Shown piece by piece: positions 24,101 to 34,889 of a DNA stretch of 64,000 nt (position 1 is its first letter; each line of letters starts with the position of its first letter). The stretch is from Branchiostoma floridae (Eukaryota > Chordata > Leptocardii > Amphioxiformes > Branchiostomatidae). Below the pieces are notes generated by a model. It had not been told where the DNA came from, did no database searches, and worked only from the letters and a program-made list of their open reading frames with translations. A program made the position numbers and the translations under genes. The stretch lies in contig NC_049980.1 in NCBI RefSeq assembly GCF_000003815.2, forward strand, positions 22,147,249-22,211,248, written 5' to 3'.

Positions 24101-27100
24101 CACCTGTCTTGCCTCTGCATTGCAAAGCAGTGTAGTTTATCAGTTGTATCTGTTGCAGATTCAACTGAGTGTGGAGAGACAGCCAGAATCGATGCACACT
24201 TGGACAAACCAGGAGAAAAAAGGCGAACACAACCATGTAGGTGTCTGCATATACCTAACAATTACAACAAGCCAGGAGTATAAGCTATCTCTTACAACTT
24301 TTATAAAGCAGGTTATACTTCTCCACAGTGACTAATGTTTGAAGAAAACTTGCTGTAGTTCCTTTAGATAGAATCGTAAATTTGATTTGTTCGATACTGG
24401 GCAATACCCAATTAGTTGGTGTCAGGTGTCCATGGTTTGATACTGTGCAGCTATTGTCCTGTTATTCTAGCTATAGGCTGATAAGATTCTCTCATCTCAT
24501 TTTTGTACATTTGTAACAAACTGTTAAGATATAATGAGTTTTTGCTGTGTGCAGGAAAATTGGCAGGAGTTACGGCGCTCGGTGTTGCAGCGGGAAAAAG
24601 AGCGGGAACTGCAGAGGAACAGGCAGGAGCAGGAGACGCTGCGGCGAGAGAAGACGTCACCACACAGTACATCAGAGGAATGGGCTGGACCCTCTGGCAA
24701 CACTGATGATACACAGGATATGTGGGATTCCCCTGGGCAGGCAGCAGCCGGCATGGCCAGCGGGTACAACCATTCCAGTCAGCCGCGAGGGGAAAGGTGT
24801 CATCCTGGAGGTGATTAAAGAACTTTCTATGGAGTACTTGATACTGGTAATCTTGAAACTTTTGATTCTGCTGCTGCTAGGGTCCCTGACACGGGTATGC
24901 AGCAGTCTTCACAACACACTTNNNNNNNNNNNNNNNNNNNNNNNNNNNNNNNNNNNNNNNNNNNNNNNNNNNNNNNNNNNNNNNNNNNNNNNNNNNNNNN
25001 NNNNNNNNNNNNNNNNNNNNNNNNNNNNNNNNNNNNNNNNNNNNNNNNNNNNNNNNNNNNNNNNNNNNNNNNNNNNNNNNNNNNNNNNNNNNNNNNNNNN
25101 NNNNNNNNNNNNNNNNNNNNNNNNNNNNNNNNNNNNNNNNNNNAAGTTTAGCATGTAGAGCTGACATCTCACCATGGGGTTTGACACCACAGATCCATCT
25201 AATCATGGCGTTGCAGCCACTGAAAAAAAAACCATATGCTTCATCTCAATAAGCTGGGCGTTGGATTGCACTGCACATGTGTAGCAACATGCATTGTGGT
25301 TAATATGTGAAAGATAGACCTCTAACTTAGATAGTAAGTAGTTCTTGTTTAGACTGTGCTCAGTGCATGTCCAATTTTGTTTTTTGTCTCAGGGGCCTTT
25401 TGACATACATTTTCCTGTGTATGAGCGGTTTAATTTGTGAACTGTTGAGGATAACTTTCCCTTTCCCTCCAGGCAGTGGACCTGTGTATGAGGAAGTGTG
25501 GGAGGAGTCAGAGTGGGAGGAACAACACCAGGCCCCTCCAACATCCCAAGCCTGGAGGAACACCAAACCTGCCCCTCCACCTGCTGTCAACCGCTGGCAG
25601 GAAAGACTGGTAAGCAACTTCACTTGGTACTTGTGACGTCCAGTCGTTCCTAATGTGTACTAATTTTGGTGACTACAGTGCTTCCTTTTTAGATAGTAAT
25701 CCGAGGGCTTGAAATGTCAACTGCATATTTAGATTAGTCTGGGTAAATTGTAACCTGGCGCATCCCCGTCTTGTAATTAGCCAGCGAAAGGGTATGTCAC
25801 CCCGTAAGGGGCGGTATCACCCTGTCGTGTGTAAACATGTGCGAACATGTGTGATCACGTCGACCGATGATGATGATGATGATGTAACCCAAGATATTTC
25901 TGATGTCAAGCACTCCTGATGAATATGTCAAGACATGCTGACCATTTTGTAGTAGAACATAAACTATGCAAAGAGAGAGCTGAACATGAAACTTGCAGTT
26001 TGTTTCCCAACTCATGCACCATAAACATATTTGCTCTTAGGCCTAGTAAAAAAATGCATTTCCTGTTTACCGACCTATCCTAGAAAAATGTCAACCCTAT
26101 CTTTTTAGGGGGGGGGGGGCGTAGCAGAGTCAAATAGTTTCCAGTTCAAATGTTTATTTAGCCTGCTTCCTATTCAAGTGAAAAAATGGCTTGTCCAGTC
26201 AAATGAAGGGTAGATGTCTCCACAGATTTGTAACCATTATACACAAAATGAATGGTACAGGTAAACTGTGTCTGGTACAGATGGTTTGGAATGTTACCTG
26301 CACAGGTATGTATGGTATGTAGAAAAAAGTGAAACAAATCCTGGTGTTTATTCATGGATTGTTGATTTGTTATCTCTTACATGTATTGTTGATTCTTACA
26401 CAGGAGTTGATGTCCCTCTGCCCGAGAACTGAGCAGGATGAAGAGGAAATGTTAAGGAAAGCGATCGAGCTCAGTCAGCAACAAGCCCTGGAGGATGAGC
26501 ATCGCAGACAGTAAGTTGTCATGAAACTTCTTCAAAATAATCTCTAACTAGAGTTCCACGAACACATACCTTTGCCAAATAAACCAGGTTTGTTATGCAG
26601 AATGATGTCTGTAGACAAATGCGTTACTCATTTCATTTCTTTATAATCATATGCTTGGAGTTGGTTTATAAAATTTTGGCATTGACTATGCAAATTAGAT
26701 CCCAAGTTACAATCAATTGATATCAAATTGTAGCAAGCATTACTTAAGCTATTAGCATACCAAAAATCATGATGATCCTTTGATCCATTCTTGACTTATT
26801 CTCTTTCAAAGTCTTTAAATACACCTCTTACTCTCTTCCCTCTTTCTCAGTTACATATGTGACAACTTTCATTGATGAAAGTACTATAATGGAATACAGT
26901 GGATTTATGAACATTTCCTAATCAATTATGCAAATTAGCTGTTAATTTGCATAATAAGTATCACATTATATAAGTCTTCACTTAGGCTATCTACATGCCA
27001 AAAATCATGACGATCCGTCAACACGTTCATATTTTCTCATTAATTATGCAAATGAGATCATCATTTGCATGGTAAATATGTATTGACATTTCTCTCTTTC

Positions 27101-30100
27101 TCAGCTACATATGTGACAAGTTTTAAAGTCCTATCATGGAATGTAGTGAATTTATAAATATCCTCATTAATTATGTAAATTAGCTGTTGATTAGCATAAT
27201 TGGTATCTCATTATGTAGGTCTTCACTTACGCTACCTACATACCAAAAAGCATGATGATCCGCCAAAATGTTCATATTTTCTCATTAATTATGCAAATGA
27301 GGCCATCATTTGCATAATTGATATCTATCAACATTTCTCTCATTCCCAGCTACATATGTGACAAGTTTGAAAGTCCTATCATGGAATGTAGTGGTTTTAT
27401 AAATTTTCCTAATTAATTATGCAAATTAGCTGTTGATTTGCATAGTTAGTATACCATTATGTAAGTCATCACTCATTCTATGTACATACCAAAAATCATG
27501 ACGATTCGTCAACACGTTGTAGAGTTATTCTCGTCCAAAGTTTGAAAGGAAACCGGCGCCTGCAGTTCCAAAAAAGCTGCTAGGGGGCCCAAACTCCCAG
27601 CACTTACTCTCTGCCTCAAGGGCTATCTACCACTCGAAAATCATGATCACAGCATCCAGAACAGGAGATATCAAAAATTGAGGTTCTGCTGCAGTACCTT
27701 AGCAAGCCGCTAGGGGGCCCATTATCGAACTTGACCTTCGTTTTCCCGACCCCTACCCACCTACCAAATATAATCGGGATACATCAAAGGCTTCTCGAGT
27801 TATGCTGTTAACACACACACACACAGACACACACACAGACTCACAAGCCTAAAACATAACCTTAGCCATTCTGGCAAAGGTAATAACAGCCTCGTTCAAC
27901 ATGTGTGTCCTAAGCTGTTTTTAGTTTAAAGTGAAGGTTTATTGCTCGGTGAATATTTTGTCAGGTTCCTTAAGCATGGGTTAGATGGGTGTCTTCATAA
28001 AAATCAAGCAGTAGGTGAAATCTTATGTTAGATTAAGTTGAATAAGATTTCTAATACATACAGAGTCTAACAAACAGATTTTTACTCTTCCTCTTCTGAA
28101 AACCCTTGTGGTCCCATTGCAGTGGCTAGGGACATCTTCATAATGTAGTTTTTAAGGCACAGTATCATTTCGTAGGGTACTGCTCAGTGCATACAAGACT
28201 CGACTTCTATTCTAAAGGCTGTCTAATGCTAGTTTATTAATACAAACATCATCACACATCATGCTTCTCGATTGATGACATAACATTACTGTTGTAGGAT
28301 AAGAAATGCTTCCTTTCGTGTTTTTTACTTTACCAACTTTTTGTTCCGTCTAACTTGCCAGGGTGAAGTTTGAGAAGATGATAGAAGAACAGAAGAGGAA
28401 ACAGAATACGTTGGCAGCTGACCAGTTTCCCTCCATCAGTGCACAGTCCAGGAGAGATCAACCTTACAACATGGCTAGCCAACAGGACTTTCCACCAATA
28501 AGAAATGGAACATCTACGGATGTTAGACAAGCAGGGTCCAGCTTTGCAACTTGTGCCAGAAAGTCAAAGGCCCAATGCCTAGAAAGTCTGCCAAGGTCCC
28601 ATGTTGGGATGGGTATGCCAGTCAGTGAGGATTGGGAATCAGATCTAACAGAGGTAGTTCCCCACCCACCCCCGACAAATGAGATTACAGGGCAACATAA
28701 ACCCATGCAGAGACCCAGTAGTTCTCTGTCATCAGCCAATCCCATTCCTCACAACACATCAACGAAGCCAAACCTTGTAAATCCAGACGATAACGTTACT
28801 GAGAACACCACGTGGCTTCTCTCTGGGAAGTCTGTATCAGACCAAACGTGGGAAGCCACTGGAGATGAAGCTGTTTCTAGAGAAAGTGTGAAAACGGACA
28901 ACTTTGGTTGTTTTGGGTCAGCTGGCAAAAGGGTGTCAATCTCAAGCAGCGACGATAGTGGAGGTACCATCTTTCACAATACACCCCACCATGGTGGGAA
29001 CACAGACAGAAAGGACAATGGACATGTGTTCAGCAGTTCCAATGTAGATGTGAACATTGTAAGTCAAAGTGAACAGGCTACTTTGACAAGTAAAACAAGT
29101 GGCCTTGATTGCCCCAGGGAGAATGGTCCAGCCAGGGAAATATTCCCCAATGTACAAAAGAGTCCACCAAAGAGGCACCTGTCTGGTTGTGGAGACTCAG
29201 AAGACAGCAACAAGTCTCTCAAGGCAGAGGCAAGATGTGCATTCGCAGGAAATCCCTCTGCTGTCTTCCCTTTTAGTGCAGCACATCCAGAAGGTTTCTC
29301 CCAACTCAGGAATATGGCAGCTCAACCACAAGTCAGCGCACCCCCAGGTTTGCCTGCTCCTCCAACCATTCCAGGAGTGCACATCAAGGTCCCTTCTGGG
29401 TTTAATGAGCCTGAGATTGGTCCTTTGAGGAACCCGTCTCCTCCCCAGTCGGACAGTGTAGGTGTGAACAACTCCTTCCCTCCTCGGATGACTCCGCTTC
29501 CAGTGGCCGTGCCACCGCCTGGCGTCCTGCCAGGTATTCCACCCACCATGTTCCCTCCCTACCCTGGCTACCCAGCATTCCCAGCTTACCCCTTCCCCGG
29601 CATGTACCCCTACCTCCCCATGCCAGCTATGCAGTCCCCTGTGTACATGTACTCCCTCCAACAAGTGCAGCGCGGGATAGGCAAGTTGTCCAGCAATGGT
29701 GGAGAAGGAAAGAAGGATGACGAAGATAACCATCAAAAGGCGGCAAGTTACTCAGGAACTCCCGTTCACCCTACACAGGCAGGTCCTGTCCAGGCAGCTA
29801 ACACAGCAGCATCCTCAGGGAATCCCACTGCAGCCAACTCATCTACAACCACACCGCACATGGTGCCCTCTGCTCCTCAATCAAACCATAGTAGCATAAA
29901 TGGGCTTGAAGACTTGCAGGGAAGACATCAACTTCCCCATCAATATCCCAAGTGTAGGAGTGATGATGATGAAACAGCAAAAAGTGAAGAAACTTTTGAC
30001 AGGAACACACCCTACAACATGCAGTCTGTTGATAGTGAGGAAGATACTGTTGCACACAGAGTGACCAAGAGGACAGCTGGGCATTCCAGGTGGATGGGAA

Positions 30101-30744
30101 GTAGACCCTCTTCTGTTCGCCATGCTAAAGAGGAGGCCGCTGATGGAAGATGCGAGACCAGTGCTGCTGCATTGGAAGGAGACTCCAAGAGAGAACCGAC
30201 AAAGACTGGTGGTCTTTACAACAGAATGAGGACAACTTTCAAGGTAGAAATTGCGTTTCAGTTCTCAGTTGTGACAAAATTCCAAGGCTTTTCAGAAAAA
30301 CAGCTGGTAACCCTTAATTGTTCTTTTCATTTCAAGTACGGTATTATATATTTGTTGAAAATAGCTCAAAAAGTGCAATGAATATAAGATTGAAAGAGTT
30401 ACATAGAGTAAGAACGCAATACACATAAAAATACAAAACAGGTGATGGTAAACAAGTGTAAACCAGTTGGTGTTCAATGATAACAATAACCAACCTGCAC
30501 CATCAACTATAATAATATAAAAGTGAACAATTTCTAAAATATCACAAATTTGTATTATGAAAGCAAAGTTGATCCTCATAGTAAAAAGCTTAGGGTACTG
30601 TCATTGTGTTGCTATGTGTATACAAAGTCTGAAATTTGCAGTATTACAGACCATGCTTGTATTTTGCAGAGAGCACCTGTGGCACCAAGATTTCAACGGT
30701 TGCAAGACCAGCAGCAGCAAAGGGACAGGCAACAAAAACCATGA
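12144..30744 (+). CDS. Large J-domain protein with ubiquitin-interacting motif and proline-rich tail
   Basis: Exons: 12144-12231, 12995-13047, 13675 into gap, 15626-15693, 16196-16229, 17133-17188, 17481-17528, 19583-19642, 19971-20018, 20335-20391, 20536-20633, 21301-21523, 22231-22280, 23051-23204, 23504-23677, 24159-24236, 24555-24810, 25473-25609, 26404-26510, 28362-30243, 30670-30744. About 1250 residues are visible and more lie in gaps. The N-terminus is a J domain: CRLLGVEVDAALEDITKAY with HPDK at the exon 2 end, so it should stimulate an Hsp70. Then follow an acidic stretch (EEAWEYFDEEDDPESF), a hydrophobic LFFLVLRDLYR, lysine-rich segments, a charged coiled coil (EIKKLAEEIEKRNAEELERL), a tryptophan/acidic segment, a UIM (EEEMLRKAIELSQQQALEDE) and a Pro/Tyr-rich region (29340-29665), ending APRFQRLQDQQQQ. 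I do not recognise the whole protein. Exon 3 has a frame break next to a gap. Confidence 0.82.
12242..12341. other. Assembly gap (100 N)
   Basis: A run of 100 N in intron 1 of the J-domain gene; the round size suggests a gap of unknown length. Confidence 0.99.
13715..14209. other. Assembly gap (495 N)
   Basis: It cuts exon 3 of the J-domain gene, so the second half of the J domain (helices III-IV) is missing from view. Confidence 0.99.
14991..15489. other. Assembly gap (499 N)
   Basis: Lies between J-domain gene exons at 13675 and 15626; one or more exons may be hidden here. Confidence 0.99.
16399..16729. mobile_element. hAT-like MITE with CAGGGTTGGACAAG ends
   Basis: CAGGGTTGGACAAG at the left is inverted as CTTGTCCAACCCTG at the right, and both ends are followed inward by repeated ACTTGCCC motifs in both orientations. 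It is flanked by GTGCA direct repeats (16394-16398 and 16730-16734). CAGGG termini are usual for hAT, but the expected 8-bp duplication is not intact. It lies in an intron of the J-domain gene. Confidence 0.6.
18529..18628. other. Assembly gap (100 N)
   Basis: A run of 100 N within the Tigger-like element. Confidence 0.99.
19071..19208 (+). pseudogene. Tigger transposase N-terminal fragment (CENP-B-like HTH)
   Basis: A 45-residue frame starting MSKASTPEGHALTLVIRR and continuing SENGNSPRQLAADFGAG then GRTQIS. The pattern of an Ile-Arg-Arg helix, an Asn/Gly turn, a Gln-Leu-Ala helix and a Gly-x-Gly-Arg turn before Gln-Ile-Ser resembles the first DNA-binding helix-turn-helix of CENP-B and Tigger transposases. 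There is an apparent insertion in the turn and a stop soon after. The DDE catalytic domain is absent, so this is a relic. Confidence 0.55.
20821..21017. mobile_element. MITE with TACTGTAAATGCA ends and TTCGCGG subterminal repeats
   Basis: TACTGTAAATGCAGAAATG at the left is inverted as CATTTA(A)...CATGTACAGTA at the right. Inside are TTCGCGGT and ACCGCGAA motifs in alternating orientation. The outer TA may be the target duplication. A second copy lies at about 39143-39345, and fragments are seen at 16325-16390 and 55855-55900. It lies in an intron of the J-domain gene. Confidence 0.65.
22541..22897. repeat. Two tRNA-derived SINE heads in opposite orientation
   Basis: A plus-strand tRNA-like segment (about 22545-22605) has an A-box-like part and B box GAGTTCAATTC. 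A minus-strand one has B box GAGTTCGATAC (22842-22832) and A box TGGCGCAATGGC (22885-22874). The stretch between is unrelated to the gene exons. Neither folds as an intact tRNA, so both are read as SINE copies in an intron. Confidence 0.5.
24922..25143. other. Assembly gap (222 N)
   Basis: Lies in the intron between J-domain gene exons ending at 24810 and starting at 25473. Confidence 0.99.
26640..27880. repeat. Tandem repeat array with ATGCAAAT units and an (AC)n tail
   Basis: About four units of roughly 240 bp, each with TTTCTC...CAGCTACATATGTGACAAG, ATTAATTATGCAAAT and AAAAATCATGA(C/T)GATCC(G)TC. The array is followed by a unique part with CTAGGGGGCCC twice and ends in an ACACACAC tract (27812-27840). 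Related copies are at 10230/11470, 43560-43990, 44640-45230, 47340-48020 and 48130-48270. The class is unknown; no terminal inverted repeats were seen. It lies in the J-domain gene intron before 28362. Confidence 0.65.
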
Positions 30745-31528
30745 GCTACAAGACCTGATTTTATGACTAAGGCTTCAGTAAGGATGCTAGCTAAGACAGT
30801 TATTAAAGTGGAAGCTACATGTATGAGTATGACTATACAAAGCTTTATAGATATGTGGTAGTCTTTTATTGAGGACAGATACATTAGATATACGACACAG
30901 ACAACAGTGCTTTGTTTTTCCTTTTATGGAAACATAGGAACCTAAGATGTAAAGACTATTACTGCTTGTTTGCTGATGGAAGAGATGAAGAGCAGCTAGG
31001 TTGTTCTTCTGGGGATGGCTTTCCTATCCCTCTAATGTGAAGGTTCCATGGCCAGCTTTGGGTGTGAAGGTTCACACTACATTCCTGTGCTTAGGTAAAG
31101 TTTACAGCCAGAGAAGTCTTTTTGGGGGGGGGGGTGATAACCAGCTGACACAGCGGGGTCAAAATAAAAAAAAACTTTCAAAAAATATCAATATGAAACT
31201 CATACAGACTTAAATATATGCACAAGTGTGATTGGGCCCTTATGTTAGCAGCAATATCAAAGGTTGTATTAGAACTTAGTATTTACCATTTTGTTCAATA
31301 TAGTCATTATTAATGTTGTGTATTTGTAGTAGCTAACATTTAGTTTTGTTGACAGAATAGTTTTGATTCAAGGTTTCTGTTTTGTTGCTCCAGCAAAGAC
31401 TACTACAAGCATGCATGACTAGTGCTCAAATTGGTGTGGTCTAACATTTCACTGTACTGCATTTCTCAGTTTCACATGAGGTATATGCTCTTTTGATCTC
31501 CTTGTGCCAAAAGACTTTTTAAGTTATA

Positions 31529-31534
31529 AATAAA
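31529..31534 (+). promoter_or_regulatory. Candidate poly(A) signal of the J-domain gene
   Basis: AATAAA about 785 bases after the stop at 30742-30744, the clearest hexamer downstream. Confidence 0.4.
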
Positions 31535-33616
31535 GACTGAACTCAACCAACACTCGGAAGCATGGGGACTTACTCAAATTGTAGGCTGACTCAGCCTTGT
31601 TCACAGAATGGCCCGTCTATGCAGCTACTTCTAGGACATGACATTAGATTTAGAGACATGTTACTGCAGAAACTGGTTGTGATTGCTAGATAACCAATGT
31701 CGCCCTGCCGTCCCTGTTTAATGTTAGGTGGCAGGCTTTAAAGTAAACAGCTTCCTTCACTCTATTGCAAAGAAATCTGTCTTCAAATGTAGGATTTTCA
31801 CTTTGTCCGGCAAAACAGTGTCCTGGAGATTCTATGTGAATATGTTTAGATACTTTATTTGGAGAGAAAAATTGCGTAAATCCCAATTTGTGCCAGTTTT
31901 TGTTCTGTTAAGTTCAGTCTTCTTTCATAATGTCATTTACCAATGCAGATGAACTATCGTGGTAAGATTTTTAATTTGATGAATATGGTACACGTAAATG
32001 CATTTTGATAGGGCTGAAAACAAGTCAATGAGAGGACATTTGGCAAATAAAACAGAAATGTTGGAATGGTAACTTCTTTGTATTTGTGTGATACATACTT
32101 AAATTCTGTATTACACTTCTGTAAGATCAGGGTGTGCTACCGGGTAGTAGGAAATTAGGACAAAACCCCTTCGAATGCTGAAAAATCTTACTACATTTTG
32201 TATTTTTTTATTGCATCAAGTTGTGTATAAACAAATACTTCCTTTTCAAAGACAGATGTACAACGCCTACCCACATGTTGGTGGCCTGCATCAGGGCCAG
32301 CTGAACTGTGTGGTGATTCTGTTAGATGATGATACTGAATACCATTGCAGTCCATTCAGAGCCAGAGCTTCTGATTATATTTTGCCAGATTTGCATGCAC
32401 ACACAGACAAATAATAATGTACCTCCATTTCCATAGAGATGATGATAAAGGTATTGTCTGTTCAGGCAAAGAATTTATCTTTTTTTCAGAGTTGAAATGA
32501 AGCTGTCACATGTCATTCCTGTGTGTATATCATCCACAGTCATTTAAAGGTCACTAGCCAGCAGAAATGTCATGCATTTTGGGCCGTGAATTGAGCGTCC
32601 TTTTCAAAGTAACCTGGCCATTAATTGCCAAAGTCTAGTTTATGTAGTAGGTCATATGGTATTGACTTTAGAATCCCATGTTGTGTTGTTAAAACGTACT
32701 TTGGCACACTTAACTTCAGTGGGTCACTGCATTTGGATGACCTAAAACACAGCACAGTATTAAACACAGTATAAAAACACCAGAAAAACGGAAATACCCA
32801 ATAAAAAGGTTTTCAAACGTTCCTCCAAATACTAGTACATGTAACTACATCCATACGCCATTTGAAAGCCGAATCAAGGCATTGTGCGTTTTTTTTTTTC
32901 ACGCTATTGAGAGCAAGGTAGCTATTTAGGTTGATTCTATCAAGCAGTTGGTGATATTGTCAAGCAAAGGCGCGTGCCTGTGCTTTGTCCCTGTGGGGGT
33001 CAGTGTTGTTAAATCGGATACAATTGCCCAAGTAAGTTAGACACCCGATCAGTATCGGCCAACAGTAGTGGTTATGCAAGCAGGTGTTGATGTGAAAGAG
33101 CGTAATACAGTACTATGTTTTCTGACGGGTCAAGCCTTTCTATCAGTTCTCCACCTTATTTTATAGGCAGTCAGAAAAGCGTTGTGATTCTTTAGTGCTT
33201 CCCGCGATATCTGCTTGGAGTACCAGTCGTAGCCTTAGGCTTAGCCCCACATTGCTCCTAGTACCGATCGGCCAGGCCCTACGGAAGAGGGCCCAATCAG
33301 CGAGAAGCAAAGTGTGTAAGTAGTCTCACGTGGTATGAAGAAATTGAGATGTCCATTCAGAAAATACAACAACATAACGCATTGTGCTAGAAGTACCCTA
33401 CATGTAGCAACAAAAATATGCACAAACTACTGCACTTAATGCTACTTTTAAAACGCCGCAGACGCCCACCTCTCGCCACGTAATTAATGAAGAAAGTTAT
33501 ACATTATATGGCAAGGAACTGTCAGCATGGTTGGTACCCGGTACCCATATATGCGCACCGCAACTTGCGCAAGTTTATGGCTTGCCATTTCCTCAGGCCA
33601 TTTCTATGTTTGCTAT

Positions 33617-33733
33617 CTAGCCTGGGTCCCATCCGATTACCGCGGGCTCCTAATACGCTGAAACATATTTTTTTTTCAGAGTAGCGAAGATAGGCCTGAG
33701 CCCGTTCGTAATCGGGTATCACCCAGGCTGTAT
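33617..33733. mobile_element. Inverted-repeat element, TAGCCTGGGT ends
   Basis: TAGCCTGGGTCCCATCCGATTAC on the left pairs imperfectly with the inverted GTAATCGGGTATCACCCAGGCTG on the right. It is 117 bp long and similar in its ends to the TAGCCTGAGT family. No target duplication was recognised. Confidence 0.5.
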
Positions 33734-34279
33734 TTGCCATGCATAAGGTTTTTAATGGTCACAAAGGGAGAAAAGATTAGTCATTTAGTGGATCTTTTAC
33801 TTTAGTCTTTACTCTCCACGAGTTGATCATGAGTTGATTTGAGATAATTACTATCCATAATTAATGGCAGAGATGATCTTCCCCAAAACGTCTGCTTGGA
33901 GGGTAAATGGGTCTTTTCGTCACCCTGGCAACTACAGAATCAAATTCTTTTGCTTTTGTCTTACAGAACTAACATCAATTCCCATAATTCAAAAGGATGC
34001 CATAACACCGCCACATAAAAGAAATCATGAATTTAAAGTGATTTAAAGAAATGTATGATGACCAATGTAGCATCGCCGGTATTTAGGTGTTCAATACAAT
34101 CTTGAGAAGGCCCCTAATATATCAATGTTTTTGTGGTGGCAGTATTTTTATGGCTCCCGGTGGAATTATGAGAGTTGATGGTAACGTTATGTCCTCACGG
34201 TGTGGCGGTTATATTGGGTGATTGGGTGTTTCTAATATTAAACATTGACCCGAGGGATTATCCAGGCAAGTATGCCTAT

Positions 34280-34381
34280 TCTCAAAGCAGAGGTTGGGGC
34301 GCGTAGATAGTAGTGGTCGAGATCTTTACTGCCTCGCGAGCGAGTAAAAATCCGCGACCGTCCAACCTCTGTCTGGAGAAT
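34280..34381. mobile_element. Foldback element related to the CTCTCCAAGCAGAGGTT family
   Basis: TTCTCAAAGCAGAGGTTGG is inverted at the right as CCAACCTCTGTCTGGAGAA. The interior also has inverted CTCGCGAGCGAG. A short, diverged member of the family at 5364-5555. Confidence 0.55.
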
Positions 34382-34889
34382 AAAGATATGCCCAGAAAAC
34401 TCCAAAACTGTGCAGAACTCTCCTTCTCACTTGCGTATCAAGAATTGATTGTCGATGTCACGTCACAGGTTATTCTAGATTCGACACTTTACCCAATGGC
34501 ATGCACATGACTGTGACAGGCACCATGCACACAGTGGACCGGCCAGAAACCCCAACGGTACATCTGCTTGGTCGGATTAGTTTACGAGCACAGCGTGACT
34601 GAGAATGCGGATCACGCGATGTATGGTGTGTTGCATTGCTTCGGGTCAGGTCATTTGGTGAGGGGTTTTCTATAATTGAAAGATTTAATGAATGAGCGTA
34701 TTTCTACAAAAGACACATTTTCATACTCATGACATATAAAGTATTTTGTTACAAAGACATCTTTTAATACAATAACGACTTGGAGATGAGTTGAGGGAAT
34801 GAAATTGAATCAATCACATCTAAGGGACCCCGTAGTAGAAATGAACCCGCCACTCGGCCCATTCTCAGACTTGTCAACCCGCCGACAAC

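Larger units (their letters stand above)
30745..34889. other. 3' UTR of the J-domain gene and intergenic region
   Basis: The first part is probably 3' UTR up to the AATAAA at 31529. Beyond it I see no exon. Inverted-repeat elements sit at 33617-33733 and 34280-34381. The rest, to the TLCD4 start at 34890, is unassigned sequence. Confidence 0.5.

Noticed and set aside
26690-27430. Cluster of ATGCAAAT octamers as a POU-factor enhancer
   Set aside because: The octamers recur because they are part of a tandem dispersed repeat found in several places, so clustering is not evidence of regulation.
32175-32414. Short open frame downstream of the J-domain gene
   Set aside because: It has no family marks and no splice partners; probably intergenic or 3' UTR sequence.
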